Source: an uncultured Rhodopila sp. (GTDB lineage: Bacteria; Pseudomonadota; Alphaproteobacteria; Acetobacterales; Acetobacteraceae). From it: a stretch of 64,000 nucleotides of DNA. Location: the NCBI RefSeq assembly GCF_903915725.1, contig NZ_CAIWTY010000095.1:48182-112181 (forward strand), read 5' to 3'. Below the pieces are notes generated by a model. The model ran no database searches. It had not been told where the DNA came from and saw only the letters and a list, made by a program, of their open reading frames with translations. The position numbers and the translations under genes are program-made. Shown piece after piece: positions 1-8,506 of the stretch (positions within the stretch are counted from its first letter, which is position 1; each line of letters opens with the position of its first letter).

Positions 1-381
1 CGTCTGGTTGCCTCGCTTGCGTTGATCGCTGGACTGGTTTTGGGCTCGCCGGCCGCCCGGGCGCAGCAGCCGTCCTTCATTATCTTCTTTCAGCTCTGGT
101 CCGCGGCGATCGACGATCAGGCGCAGGATGTCGTCGCCAAGGCGGCCGACTGGGTCAAGTCGCACCACACCCGGAATGTGAAGGTCATCGGCTTCGCCGA
201 TCCGACCGGCAGCCGGAAGGCCAATGTGCTGTTGTCGGAGCTGCGTGCCCAGGTTGTCGTGGATGGCCTGACCGCGGCGGGTGTCGCGCCGACTGCGATT
301 CGCCAGGTTGGTTCAGGGTCGGTTGAGTTCGCCGGTTCAGCGCAGGAGGCCCGGCGGGTGGAGATTCGCGTCGGCAAGTAG
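1..381 (+). CDS. OmpA-like domain exported protein (5' end outside window)
   Basis: The frame is open from base 1, so the true start lies upstream. The visible part begins inside a signal peptide (hydrophobic stretch, then ARAQQ, cleavage likely after ARA). The mature part of about 100 residues is a compact OmpA-type domain: VKVIGFADPTGS, then NVLLSELRAQVV, then a C-terminal ARRVEIRVGK. This matches the order G-x-aD-x-x-GS, N-x-x-LS-x-x-RA and ARRVEI that OmpA/MotB domains use to hold peptidoglycan. The likely role is a small periplasmic or outer-membrane-associated peptidoglycan-binding protein. A broken copy of its signal peptide lies at 1508-1684. Confidence 0.7.
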   Translation, partial: RLVASLALIAGLVLGSPAARAQQPSFIIFFQLWSAAIDDQAQDVVAKAADWVKSHHTRNVKVIGFADPTGSRKANVLLSELRAQVVVDGLTAAGVAPTAIRQVGSGSVEFAGSAQEARRVEIRVGK

Positions 382-530
382 GCGGGTATTCAGGGATGGC
401 TCGTTGCCGCCGGATGTTGAATATCGTCCCGCCGGGAAGATATATGGGCGTGGCTTGTGCCATGTTGGGTGCGGGCTCGAAAGCCGTCCCGGCCGGGTAG
501 GTTCAAGCAGGCGATCAAGGTGACCTTGCA

Positions 531-992
531 ATGAGCCAACCGTTTCCCGTCCCGAAGCTCGGGCAACCTGCGGCGCCCCCGGGCGCCTCGGGCCTGACCA
601 CTGCGTTGGCCGCCGCGGCGGACGACGCCGCAACCCGGGCTTTTCATGCCGCAGTGACCAAGGCGATGGAACTGTCCGAGGCCATGGTCGTCGCGGGTGA
701 CGCCGAACCGATCGATCAGACGATACTGGCCGATACCGTCCGACTCCTGCTTCCCGCGATATCATCGCTTGGCTTGCCGTCTCCCGTGGTGCTGCCGCTA
801 CAGAACGGCGGCATCGGCGCCGAGTGGCACGAGCGCGGGATGAACATAGAATTGCGTTTTCGGGGTCTTTCCGGCGTTTACGCCGTGATTGAAGATGCCC
901 GAGGCATCGTCCCGGAATTCCATGGACGTGACCCGTCCCTCCAGCATGCAGTATCTGCGTTGCAGGAGTTCGCCCGCCGGTCTAACGGTTGA
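531..992 (+). CDS. hypothetical protein, 153 aa
   Basis: I do not recognise a named family. The start follows an AAGG about ten bases upstream. The N-terminus (residues 1-45) is Pro/Ala-rich and probably disordered. The C-terminal half looks like a folded alpha/beta domain, with IGAEWHERGMNIELRFR near residue 105 and YAVIEDARG near 125. It is soluble, with no signal peptide or membrane segment. It lies 22 bases upstream of the frame that carries the split gene at 1015-1473, so the two may once have formed a pair. Function unknown. Confidence 0.55.
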   Translation: MSQPFPVPKLGQPAAPPGASGLTTALAAAADDAATRAFHAAVTKAMELSEAMVVAGDAEPIDQTILADTVRLLLPAISSLGLPSPVVLPLQNGGIGAEWHERGMNIELRFRGLSGVYAVIEDARGIVPEFHGRDPSLQHAVSALQEFARRSNG

Positions 993-1014
993 GTCATCGG
1001 AGACCCTGACAGCC

Positions 1015-1131
1015 GTGGGCGACTCAAAGCGGAGGATCACCGATCCGGCGGAGGGTTTGATCAGGCGCGTTTACCGGCACTCGCCGCGGAGATTCCGGCC
1101 GGTTATCGACCAATTGACCGGCCGCCCATGA
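1015..1131 (+). pseudogene. upstream fragment of a gene interrupted by an in-frame TGA
   Basis: This frame reads RRITDPAEGLIRRVYRHSP then RFRPVIDQLTGRP and ends at TGA 1129-1131. The same frame stays open past the stop (AAAFELRMADPAKPGKT) straight into the 1159-1473 gene. The simplest reading is one ancestral gene of about 150 codons split by a nonsense change. The GTG at 1015 is only one possible start. Selenocysteine or readthrough has no support beyond the shared frame. Confidence 0.35.
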
Positions 1132-1158
1132 GCGCCGGCGGCAGCCTTCGAACTGCGC

Positions 1159-1473
1159 ATGGCCGATCCGGCGAAGCCCGGGAAAACCGTTGATGAGGCG
1201 CTCTCGGTGAATGTTCAGTCATCGCTGGCTGCCGCCGGTCTCGATCTGACCCGGGGAATGGATGCCAGCCGTTTTTATGCTGTTCGGATCAGGGTAGGCG
1301 ATTGCCACGCTAACGGCCTCGAGGCTTTTTTCGACCCGGTGCCGGATAACCCGCACCACGGATCGATCTGGGACCTGGCGGCTGTCTTCTCAGCCGATCC
1401 CGACCGATACGAAAGAGCTATCGATGCGCTTGCCAAAGTGAGCACGATCCTTCCCGACAATGCGCAGATCTAA
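1159..1473 (+). CDS. hypothetical protein, 104 aa (possibly the distal part of a split gene)
   Basis: Soluble protein without a recognised family. Visible segments are FYAVRIRVGDCHANGLEAFF near residues 40-58, DPVPDNPHHGSIWDLAAVF near 60-78, and a helical C-terminus. The upstream in-frame sequence 1132-1158 reads like coding sequence although it follows a stop, so the Met at 1159 may be a restart. No Shine-Dalgarno is evident before it. Function unknown. Confidence 0.45.
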   Translation: MADPAKPGKTVDEALSVNVQSSLAAAGLDLTRGMDASRFYAVRIRVGDCHANGLEAFFDPVPDNPHHGSIWDLAAVFSADPDRYERAIDALAKVSTILPDNAQI

Positions 1474-1507
1474 CTCTCATGATCGCGACCACACGACGGA
1501 TCGACTT

Positions 1508-1684
1508 CTTGTGCGGCTCCTCGCATAGCTTGTTGTGAGCGCCGGACTGGTCTCGGTCTCACCGACGGCGCGGGCACAGCAACCGTCCTTCGACCGGCCG
1601 TCACGTAGTTCGGAGATTATGCAATACGGACCATTCGTCAGGGTCAACCAAAATATCCACTCTCGCGCCTTACTGTTCGTATAA
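1508..1684 (+). pseudogene. remnant of a second OmpA-like gene (signal peptide only)
   Basis: Read in one frame this gives LVRLLA-stop-LVVSAGLVSVSPTARAQQPSF, which matches the start of the 1-381 gene (LVASLA..IAGLVLGSPAARAQQPSF). A TAG at 1526-1528 sits in the signal peptide. After PSF the similarity ends, the OmpA domain is missing and the frame closes at a TAA. This is a decayed, truncated paralogue. Confidence 0.55.
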
Positions 1685-1744
1685 CAAAAGAGAACGTGGG
1701 CATCCGCTACGAACGAATGTCGCCCTTGGTCCCTTGGCCCCACC

Positions 1745-2100
1745 GTGACAACGTCGCCCTCTGAAGTTCGGCCTGTCCGAACTGAACAATCCCGCCGCAG
1801 CGGGACTCGGCGCCCCTGTCGTCAACGGCTCATTCGGCGGAGGCCATGCGTTCGCCTGGATTACCATCGGCGCCGGACTACTTCTATGGCAAGAGCCGTT
1901 CTTGGAGGAGTCAGGCAATTACGTGGCATCAAGCGTGGACGTATCTCATCTGGCCGTGCGGCGGCGCTTCCCTGTTTGCCGCCTGGGCTTACTGGCTGAG
2001 CCGCCGCGCATAAAGCACCGCTGCGGCCAACCGAAACGCGCGAACAGTATCTCTATTTCAACGCGAGCATCGGCCTGATCCGAGCTGCCGTCGGACTGAC
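1745..2100 (+). pseudogene. decayed remains of a membrane protein gene
   Basis: No single frame spans this stretch, but plausible pieces of one membrane protein appear in successive frames: AFAWITIGAGLLLWQ near 1850-1895, then WHQAWTYLIWPCGG with SLFAAWAYWLSRRA near 1925-2010, then EQYLYFNASIGLIRAAVGLT near 2040-2100. Frame changes between aromatic-rich hydrophobic blocks suggest frameshift decay. I cannot name the original family. Confidence 0.3.
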
Positions 2101-2102
2101 GC

Positions 2103-3002
2103 CTAACCCGCCGCCGCAGCCTCCGTCACCAGCCGCGCCGCCTCCGCCCCGCGCACCTTGGCGATATCATCCTGGTACTTCAACAGCACGCCCAGCGTCT
2201 CATCGACATCGCCCGCGGTCAGTTCCGTCTTGTTGAGGTAGTTCAGCGCCTGCGCCCAGTCGATCGTCTCGGCCACGCCCGGCAGCTTGAACAGGTCCTC
2301 CCCGCGCAGGCGCTGCACGAAGCCGACGACCTGCTCCGCCAGCCGCTCAGGCACGCCGGGCGCCTTGATCGCCAGGATCGCCCGCTCCCGCGCGGCGTTC
2401 GGGTAATCCACCCAGTGATACAGGCAGCGGCGGCGGATCGCGTCATGCACCTCCCGCGTCCGGTTGGAGGTCAACACCACCACCGGACGGGTCGCCGCCC
2501 GCACTGTCCCGTACTCCGGCACGGTGATCTGGAAATCGGCCAGCAGCTCCAACAGGAAAGCCTCGAACGGCTCATCCGCGCGGTCGAGTTCGTCGATCAG
2601 CAGCACGGCGGGCGGCAGGTCGGGATCGACGGCGGACAGCAGCGGCCGAGCCTGCAGGAACTCCCGCGTGTAGATATCGCGGCTGATTTCGTCGCGATCG
2701 GTTTGCCCGGCCGCCTCGGCCAGCCGGATGGCCATCAACTGCCGCGCGTGGTCCCATTCGTACGCAGCGGCCGAAAGGTCCATGCCGTCATAGCATTGCA
2801 GCCGCACCAGCCGGCGCTTCAGGCCGGCCGACAGCACCTTGGCGATTTCGGTCTTGCCGGTGCCCGGCTCGCCCTCCAGGAACAGCGGACGCTGCATCGC
2901 CAGCGCCAGATGCACCGTCGTCGCCAGTTCCAGATCGGCGATGTATCCATTTGATGACAATAGGTTAGCGGTATCGGCGACGGTCGCGGGCAGCGCCGTC
3001 AT
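2103..3002 (-). CDS. MoxR-family AAA+ ATPase
   Basis: About 299 aa, the usual size for MoxR/CoxD-type ATPases, which act as chaperones that help assemble or activate metalloenzymes. Walker A GEPGTGKT is at residues 44-51, Walker B LLIDELD at 134-140, and a sensor-1-like VVLTSN follows. I placed the start at 3002 because that ATG overlaps the coxG stop (TAATG), a sign of translational coupling; a start five codons earlier is possible. With CoxG it forms two genes of the carbon-monoxide-dehydrogenase accessory set, but no coxMSL or VWA-protein gene is present here. Confidence 0.85.
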   Translation of the reverse strand: MTALPATVADTANLLSSNGYIADLELATTVHLALAMQRPLFLEGEPGTGKTEIAKVLSAGLKRRLVRLQCYDGMDLSAAAYEWDHARQLMAIRLAEAAGQTDRDEISRDIYTREFLQARPLLSAVDPDLPPAVLLIDELDRADEPFEAFLLELLADFQITVPEYGTVRAATRPVVVLTSNRTREVHDAIRRRCLYHWVDYPNAARERAILAIKAPGVPERLAEQVVGFVQRLRGEDLFKLPGVAETIDWAQALNYLNKTELTAGDVDETLGVLLKYQDDIAKVRGAEAARLVTEAAAAG

Positions 3003-3655
3003 TAGCGCAATGCCCACAGAAACAGGAGTATAATCACCGCATACACACCGCCGCCGATCCAGGCCACGAGAGGCAGTCCAAACGGCTCCTCCGGCAGCAG
3101 CGCGAAGATCGATATCGGTGCGGCGGGCGCCAACGCGGGTCTGCTGACGGGTACGGGTTCGGCCACACCGCCACCGGCGGCGGCAGCGTCCGCGGCGGAG
3201 GACGCTTGCACCCCTTGGGCCTGCACCTGCTGGCTGAAACGGTCGAAGAACGCATCCGCCATTTGCTTGGCGCTGGCGTCGATCAGCCGACCGCCGAGCT
3301 GCGCGAGCTTGCCGCCGACCTGGGCGTTGACCTGATAGCTGAGCAGCGTGTCGGCGCCGTCGTCTTTCAGGCCGACATTGGCGCCGCCCTTGGCGAAGCC
3401 GGCGGCACCGCCCTGGCCCTCGCCGCTGATGCGGTAGCCGTTCGGCGGGTCGATGTCCGAGAGCAGCACCTTACCCGAAAACCGGGCGGATATCGGCCCG
3501 ACCTTGACCGCGGCGGTGGCCTTCAACTGGTCGTCACCGAGCTTTTCCAGGCTCTCGCAGCCGGGGATGCTGGCCTTCAGCACCTCCGGGTCGTTCAGCG
3601 CCTCCCAGACTGTCTGCCGTGGCGCGGGAATACGCCGCTCGCCCGTCATGTCCAT
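3002..3655 (-). CDS. coxG: CoxG-like SRPBCC protein with C-terminal membrane anchor
   Basis: 217 aa. The N-terminal 145 residues form an SRPBCC/CoxG domain (GERRIPAPRQTVWEALNDPE, then LKASIPGCESLEKLG). An Ala/Pro linker follows, and then one C-terminal membrane helix (PLVAWIGGGVYAVIILLFL) ending in WALR. Family members tether or recruit CO-dehydrogenase-type molybdenum hydroxylases to the membrane. The start is set by GAGGAAAT just upstream of ATG 3655. It lies directly upstream of the MoxR gene with a stop/start overlap. Its partner enzyme is not in this window. Confidence 0.85.
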   Translation of the reverse strand: MDMTGERRIPAPRQTVWEALNDPEVLKASIPGCESLEKLGDDQLKATAAVKVGPISARFSGKVLLSDIDPPNGYRISGEGQGGAAGFAKGGANVGLKDDGADTLLSYQVNAQVGGKLAQLGGRLIDASAKQMADAFFDRFSQQVQAQGVQASSAADAAAAGGGVAEPVPVSRPALAPAAPISIFALLPEEPFGLPLVAWIGGGVYAVIILLFLWALR

Positions 3656-3897
3656 GCAGATTTCCTCTTGTTGCGTGCGATGGACGTTACTGTCGGGGTG
3701 GCGCGCTTGCAACCGAGGCGGGGCGGCGGCCAGCGTGTGGAGCGACTGGCGAGGGCGGCACATACTGCCGGGCGGCGCGGGGAAAGCGGCAGGAATGGCC
3801 GTCCATACCCGCGTAATCTGGCTCAATATCAATCCCTTATCCTGGCACAAGACGTGCGTAATACGGACCGGTGATTTCACATAGAGGAGATTGAGCC

Positions 3898-4638
3898 GTG
3901 CTGAGTTCGATAACCGGGCAAAACGAGCGCTGGGCGCAGCTTGCTGCGTACCAGGCGACGCCCGCCGCGCAGTCCAGCCAGATAACCGGAGGCACGTCAG
4001 CTTACGCGTCGTCGTCCCTATGGGCCGAACCCGGCTCAGGCGCGGTCACCGGCGACACATCGTCGTCGATAGCGGACGGCACGAACTTCGCGCTGATGGC
4101 GTTCGGTTCGCCTCCACAGGCCGGCGGAACCACGGGTGCGGCGAATGGCGGCTCGATTACGACGTCAGGGACCTCCGCCATGTCCCAACTCCTGACCGAC
4201 CTGCAGTCGCTGCTATCGACGCTCGGCGGGACGTCATCCTCCGCCAGTGGCAGCGGCACGGCTGGCACCTCGTCCACGGACACCGACACCGATTCGCCGT
4301 CAGTGAGCAATAGCGGGACCACCGCCAGCCCGCTGGCGCAGGATCTGCAAAAGCTTTCGACGGATCTCGGCAGCCTGGCCTCGACATTGGGAACGACGCA
4401 TCGGGGCGAACGCGGCGACCACGACGGGCCGCAGCAGCCGTCCGGACCGCCGCCGGGCAGCAGCGACATCCTCAACAGCGGGACGGTATCCGCCAGCGCG
4501 GGCAGCACCATCGGCAACAGCGGGACGGCGCCGGCCAGCAACGGATGGGCAACATTCATGCAGCAGTTTGCCGCCGGGGCTTACGGGTCCGGCTATGACG
4601 GTTCGACGACGTCCTCACTGCTCGCCATCAACGCGTAG
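3898..4638 (+). CDS. Ser/Thr/Gly-rich low-complexity protein, 246 aa
   Basis: Starts at GTG 3898 behind AGGAGA. Most of the protein is Ser, Thr, Gly, Ala and Asp, with runs such as STDTDTDS near residue 125. Two similar amphipathic helices stand out, LLTDLQSLLSTLGG (near 97) and LAQDLQKLSTDLGSLASTLG (near 147). NSGT recurs several times towards the C-terminus. There is no signal peptide or membrane segment. The pattern resembles poorly characterised alphaproteobacterial low-complexity proteins. I cannot assign a function. Confidence 0.55.
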   Translation: MLSSITGQNERWAQLAAYQATPAAQSSQITGGTSAYASSSLWAEPGSGAVTGDTSSSIADGTNFALMAFGSPPQAGGTTGAANGGSITTSGTSAMSQLLTDLQSLLSTLGGTSSSASGSGTAGTSSTDTDTDSPSVSNSGTTASPLAQDLQKLSTDLGSLASTLGTTHRGERGDHDGPQQPSGPPPGSSDILNSGTVSASAGSTIGNSGTAPASNGWATFMQQFAAGAYGSGYDGSTTSSLLAINA

Positions 4639-4740
4639 CATCGACACGGAACCGCGGTGCCGGCGGGGGCGAACGGGACCGATGTTTCCGCGATGAGCGG
4701 TTGTGTTATCCCGCTTCAGGCGGCAGCGAAAGCAGGCTCT

Positions 4741-4764
4741 GGTTCGCGCCAATCGGCGCGAACC
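4741..4764. terminator. hairpin between convergent genes (probable bidirectional terminator)
   Basis: GGTTCGCGCC-AATC-GGCGCGAACC is a perfect 10-bp stem with a 4-base loop. It sits two bases beyond the gapR stop and about 100 bases beyond the 3898-4638 gene. There is no T-run, so factor-independent termination is uncertain. Confidence 0.5.
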
Positions 4765-4766
4765 GC

Positions 4767-5066
4767 CTACATCCCGAGCGCGCGACGATACACGTCGAGA
4801 AGTGTCTCCTGCTCCTCGACGTCGGCAGGCTCCTGTTTTCTGATTCGGATAAGCTGGCGAACGACCTTCACGTCAAAGCCCGCGCTCTTACATTCGGTGT
4901 AGATGTCCTTGATATCACCCGCCAGGGCGGCTCGCTCTTCTTCGAGCTTTTCAATCCGTTCGACAATGCTACGAAGCCTGTCGGCGGCGACACCGCCTGC
5001 GTTCGGATCGTCATCGACCGCGTTACGCGCGCGGCTTGCCGATGCTTTCGCTGCGGTGTCGCTCAT
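4767..5066 (-). CDS. gapR: GapR family nucleoid-associated protein (DUF2312)
   Basis: 99 aa, close to the usual 85-100. After a short Ala/Asp-rich N-terminus the protein follows the DUF2312 pattern: a coiled coil around RLRSIVERIEKLEEERAAL, then KDIYTECKSAGFDVKVVRQL and a C-terminal helix ending in YRRALGM. GapR binds overtwisted DNA ahead of replication and transcription forks and stimulates topoisomerases. The family is largely alphaproteobacterial, which helps place the organism. Confidence 0.92.
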   Translation of the reverse strand: MSDTAAKASASRARNAVDDDPNAGGVAADRLRSIVERIEKLEEERAALAGDIKDIYTECKSAGFDVKVVRQLIRIRKQEPADVEEQETLLDVYRRALGM

Positions 5067-5257
5067 ACGCTGTCTCCGGTGGGTCGGACGCCCATCACAC
5101 TAACCATCGACTCGACTCTCCGCTTCGGCAGGGCGGCGGCAATAGCCCCGGGGGTAGCGGGGGGTCAACGAAAAACCGGCAGACCCACCCTGTACCCGGG
5201 CTCGGTCCACACCGGCAAGCCGCGCCATGACGATCGGAGACTGTCCGGCAACCCGGG

Positions 5258-5569
5258 TCAGGGTTGAGGATTGGCTTTGGCGAAGGCGGCCTTCTGTTCG
5301 GCCGATGCCTCCGTCTGGTATTTCGCCTGCCACTCCTTGTACGGCATCCCGTAGACGATCTCCCGCGCATCCGGATCTGCTATCTCTATGCCCTTTTCCG
5401 CCGCTTCCTCCCGGTACCAGCGGCTGAGGCAATTGCGGCAGAAGCCGGCCAGGTTCATCAGGTCGATGTTCTGCACGTCGGTGCGCTCCCGCAGATGCGC
5501 CACCAGGCGGCGGAACGCGGCGGCCTCCAGCTCCGTGCGGGTCGCGGCGTCGAATTCAGGTGCGGCCAT
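5258..5569 (-). CDS. DUF1244 family protein
   Basis: 103 aa from ATG 5569; a frame continues further upstream but lacks family similarity. It shows the DUF1244 signature: FRRLVAHLRERTDVQNIDLM, then NLAGFCRNCLSRWYREEAAE, then YGMPYKEWQAKYQ. The FCxxC pair is conserved and could bind a metal. Small helical proteins of this family are common in alphaproteobacteria and have no established function. Confidence 0.85.
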   Translation of the reverse strand: MAAPEFDAATRTELEAAAFRRLVAHLRERTDVQNIDLMNLAGFCRNCLSRWYREEAAEKGIEIADPDAREIVYGMPYKEWQAKYQTEASAEQKAAFAKANPQP

Positions 5570-5658
5570 GATCGTACTCCATTTTCCGTTCGACCCTAGA
5601 TGGCGCGGGAGGCTCGGTTTCGCCATACTGCGCCGAAGCAAAACGAGAGGAAACGCCG

Positions 5659-6948
5659 ATGCCCCGGCCGCCATCCTGGACTGACGCGACAGCCCGCGCC
5701 GCCTTGCGCACGCTGTTCGACACCGCCGTCGCGGCGGCAGATCCGCGCGCCGTGCTGGCGCGGCATCTGCCGGCGAAGCCGCGATCGGGGCGCTGCATCG
5801 TCGTCGGCGGCGGCAAGTCGGCTGCCGTGATGGCCGCGGCGCTGGAGGATGCGTGGCCCGACGTCGCGCTGGAAGGCACCGTCGTCACCCGCTACGGCCA
5901 CGCCGTGCCGACGCGGCATATCGAGGTGATCGAAGCCTCCCACCCCGTCCCCGACGCCAGCAGCGAACGCGGCGCGAAACGGTTGCTGGAACGGGTCCAA
6001 GGGCTGAGCAAGGACGACCTGGTGATCGCGCTGATGTCGGGCGGTGCCTCGGCGCTGCTGGCCGCGCCGGTACCAGGGTTGACCTTGGCGGACAAGCAGG
6101 CGATCAACCGCGCGCTGCTGGCCTGCGGGGCGAACATCACCGAGATGAATGCGGTGCGAAAACATCTGTCCGCCATCAAAGGCGGCCGCCTCGCCGCGGC
6201 GGCGGCCCCGGCTCGCGTGGTGACCCTGGCGATCAGTGACGTGCCGGGCGACGACCCGGCGGTCATCGGCTCCGGCCCGACCGTGCCCGACGCCACCACG
6301 TTCGCGGAGGCGCGCGCTTTGGTCGCCCGTTACGGGATTACGCTCTCCGCGGAGGCCTCGGCACGCCTGGCGCGCGACGATGACGAGACGCCGAAGCCGG
6401 GCAGCCTGCCGAACAGCGAATTTCATATGATTGCCACACCGATGATGGCGCTGGACGCAATGGCGGCCAAAGCCCGGGAACTCGGCCTGACCCCGCTGAT
6501 CCTGGGCGACGCGCTGGAGGGCGAGGCCGCCCAGATGGGCACCGTCATGGCCGGGATCGCCCGCTCCGTCCGCGCCCACGGCAAGCCGCTGGCGGCTCCG
6601 GCCGTACTGCTGTCGGGCGGCGAGACGACCGTCACCATGACCGGCAAGCCAAGCGGCAAGGGCGGAAGGAACACCACCTTCCTGCTCGGCCTCGCCATTG
6701 CCCTGGACGGCGCGCCCGGCATCTGGGCGACGGCCGGCGATACCGACGGGATCGACGGCATGGACGAGATCGCCGGCGCGCTGCTGACCCCCGACACGCT
6801 GGCCCGCGCCAGGGCGAACGGGCTGGACGCCCGCGCCTCGCTCGCTGCCCACGACAGCCACGGCTTCTTCGGCGCCATCGGCGACCTGATCGTCACCGGC
6901 CCGACGCTGACGAATGTCAACGATATCAGGGCGATCATCATCGCCTGA
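5659..6948 (+). CDS. glycerate 2-kinase (DUF4147/MOFRL family)
   Basis: 429 aa, full length for the type-2 glycerate kinase family, which phosphorylates D-glycerate to 2-phosphoglycerate (some members were once called hydroxypyruvate reductase, TtuD). The N-terminal DUF4147 domain has GGGKSA at residues 50-55 and LMSGGASALL near 120. The C-terminal MOFRL domain has LLSGGETTVT and AGDTDGIDG near 358. GAGGAAA precedes the ATG. It lies 46 bases upstream of pyruvate kinase. Its product enters glycolysis two steps from pyruvate, so the pair makes a short glycerate-to-pyruvate route with enolase. Confidence 0.88.
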   Translation: MPRPPSWTDATARAALRTLFDTAVAAADPRAVLARHLPAKPRSGRCIVVGGGKSAAVMAAALEDAWPDVALEGTVVTRYGHAVPTRHIEVIEASHPVPDASSERGAKRLLERVQGLSKDDLVIALMSGGASALLAAPVPGLTLADKQAINRALLACGANITEMNAVRKHLSAIKGGRLAAAAAPARVVTLAISDVPGDDPAVIGSGPTVPDATTFAEARALVARYGITLSAEASARLARDDDETPKPGSLPNSEFHMIATPMMALDAMAAKARELGLTPLILGDALEGEAAQMGTVMAGIARSVRAHGKPLAAPAVLLSGGETTVTMTGKPSGKGGRNTTFLLGLAIALDGAPGIWATAGDTDGIDGMDEIAGALLTPDTLARARANGLDARASLAAHDSHGFFGAIGDLIVTGPTLTNVNDIRAIIIA

Positions 6949-6994
6949 CCGCGGCCCCGCCGCCACCCTCAGAAACGAACCCAGGAAACGCCCC

Positions 6995-8428
6995 ATGGCT
7001 GTCCGCCAAAAAATTCGCCGTCGCCGACACACCAAGATCATTGCCACGCTGGGTCCGTCGAGTTCAACGATCGAGGTCATGGCCCGCCTGTTCCAGGCCG
7101 GCGCCGACGTGTTCCGGCTGAATTTCTCGCACGGCAGCCACGAGGATCACGCCGCCCGCTTCGCGCTGATCCGCGAACTGGAAGACCGTTTTCAGCGCCC
7201 CATCGGCGTGCTCGCCGACGTGCAGGGGCCGAAGCTGCGGGTGGGAAAATTCAGCGCCGGACGGGTGCATCTGCAAACCGGAGCCAAATTTCGGCTGGAC
7301 CTGACCGCCACACCCGGCGACTCCCTGCGCGTGCAATTGCCACATCCCGAGATCATCGAGGCGGCCTCGATCGGGTCATCCCTGCTGCTGGACGATGGCA
7401 AACTGCGGCTGCGGGTGCTGCACAAGCGGGCCGATGCGCTGGAAACCGAGGTCGTCGTCGGCGGCCCGCTGTCGGACCGCAAGGGCGTCAACGTCCCCGA
7501 CGTGATCCTGCCGATACCGGCGCTGACGGAAAAGGACCGCGAGGACCTGGAATTCGCGGTGTCGCACGGCGCCAGCTATATCGGCCTGTCCTTCGTGCAG
7601 CGGCCGGAGGACGTGATCGAGGCCAAGCGCCTGATCGGCGGCCGCGCCTGGGTGATGGCGAAGCTGGAGAAGCCGCAGGCGCTGGACAATCTGGAAGAGA
7701 TCCTCAGCCTGACCGACGCGGTCATGGTCGCACGCGGCGACCTCGGCGTGGAACTGCCGCCGGAGGAGGTGCCGCTGGCGCAGAAGCGCATCGTCCGGCT
7801 GGCGCGGCAGATGGGCAAGCCGGTGGTGGTGGCGACGCAGATGCTGGAAAGCATGATCACCGCCCCTGCCCCGACCCGGGCCGAAGCCTCCGACGTGGCG
7901 ACCGCGGTGTTCGACGGCGCCGATGCGGTGATGCTGTCCGGTGAGACGGCGGCCGGGCAGTTCCCGTACGAGGCGGTGAACATGATGGACCGCATCGTCG
8001 CCCGGGTGGAGCAGGATGGCGGCTGGCGCAGCCTGATCGATGCCTCCCACACCGCCCCGCAGAAGACCACGGCGGCGGCGATCGCCCTGGCCTCCGCGGC
8101 GATTGGCCATACCATCGGGGCCAAGGCGATCGTTGCGTTCACCGCCTCGGGCAGCACGGCGCTGCGGGTGGCGCGGGAGCGTCCGGTATCGCGGATCGTC
8201 GGGCTGACGCCGGACCAGGCGACGGCGCGGCTGCTGTCGGTGGTCTGGGGGGTGCACGCGGTGGTGACGCCGGATGTGCACTCGATGACGGAGGCGGCGC
8301 ACCGGGCGAGCAAGGTGGTGCTGTCGGAAGGGTTCGCGGCACGCGACGAGGAGATCGTGGTGGCCGCGGGAGTGCCGTTCGGGCATTCCGGGACGACGAA
8401 TGCGTTGCGGGTGGTAACGGTGAAGTAG
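6995..8428 (+). CDS. pyk: pyruvate kinase
   Basis: 477 aa. The start is ATG 6995 behind AGGAAA, before RRHTKIIATLGPSS. Family marks are FRLNFSHGSHEDH near 37, the Mg/K-binding core MAKLEKPQALDN near 225 and VARGDLGVELP near 245, then MLESMI and the C-terminal regulatory domain with ASGSTALRVARERP. It converts phosphoenolpyruvate and ADP to pyruvate and ATP. It probably shares a transcript with the glycerate kinase just upstream. Confidence 0.95.
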   Translation: MAVRQKIRRRRHTKIIATLGPSSSTIEVMARLFQAGADVFRLNFSHGSHEDHAARFALIRELEDRFQRPIGVLADVQGPKLRVGKFSAGRVHLQTGAKFRLDLTATPGDSLRVQLPHPEIIEAASIGSSLLLDDGKLRLRVLHKRADALETEVVVGGPLSDRKGVNVPDVILPIPALTEKDREDLEFAVSHGASYIGLSFVQRPEDVIEAKRLIGGRAWVMAKLEKPQALDNLEEILSLTDAVMVARGDLGVELPPEEVPLAQKRIVRLARQMGKPVVVATQMLESMITAPAPTRAEASDVATAVFDGADAVMLSGETAAGQFPYEAVNMMDRIVARVEQDGGWRSLIDASHTAPQKTTAAAIALASAAIGHTIGAKAIVAFTASGSTALRVARERPVSRIVGLTPDQATARLLSVVWGVHAVVTPDVHSMTEAAHRASKVVLSEGFAARDEEIVVAAGVPFGHSGTTNALRVVTVK

Positions 8429-8506
8429 TGTGGTTTGGATGGTGCAGGCGCACTCGCTGCCGATCTTGGTAGAAACCTGGCAAGACGTTTCCTCATGAGG
8501 CACGTG

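Noticed and set aside
5596..7080. Long open frame on the minus strand opposite glycerate kinase
   Set aside because: Its product is Arg/Gly/Gln-rich with no family pattern; it is the GC-driven antisense shadow of a clear kinase gene.
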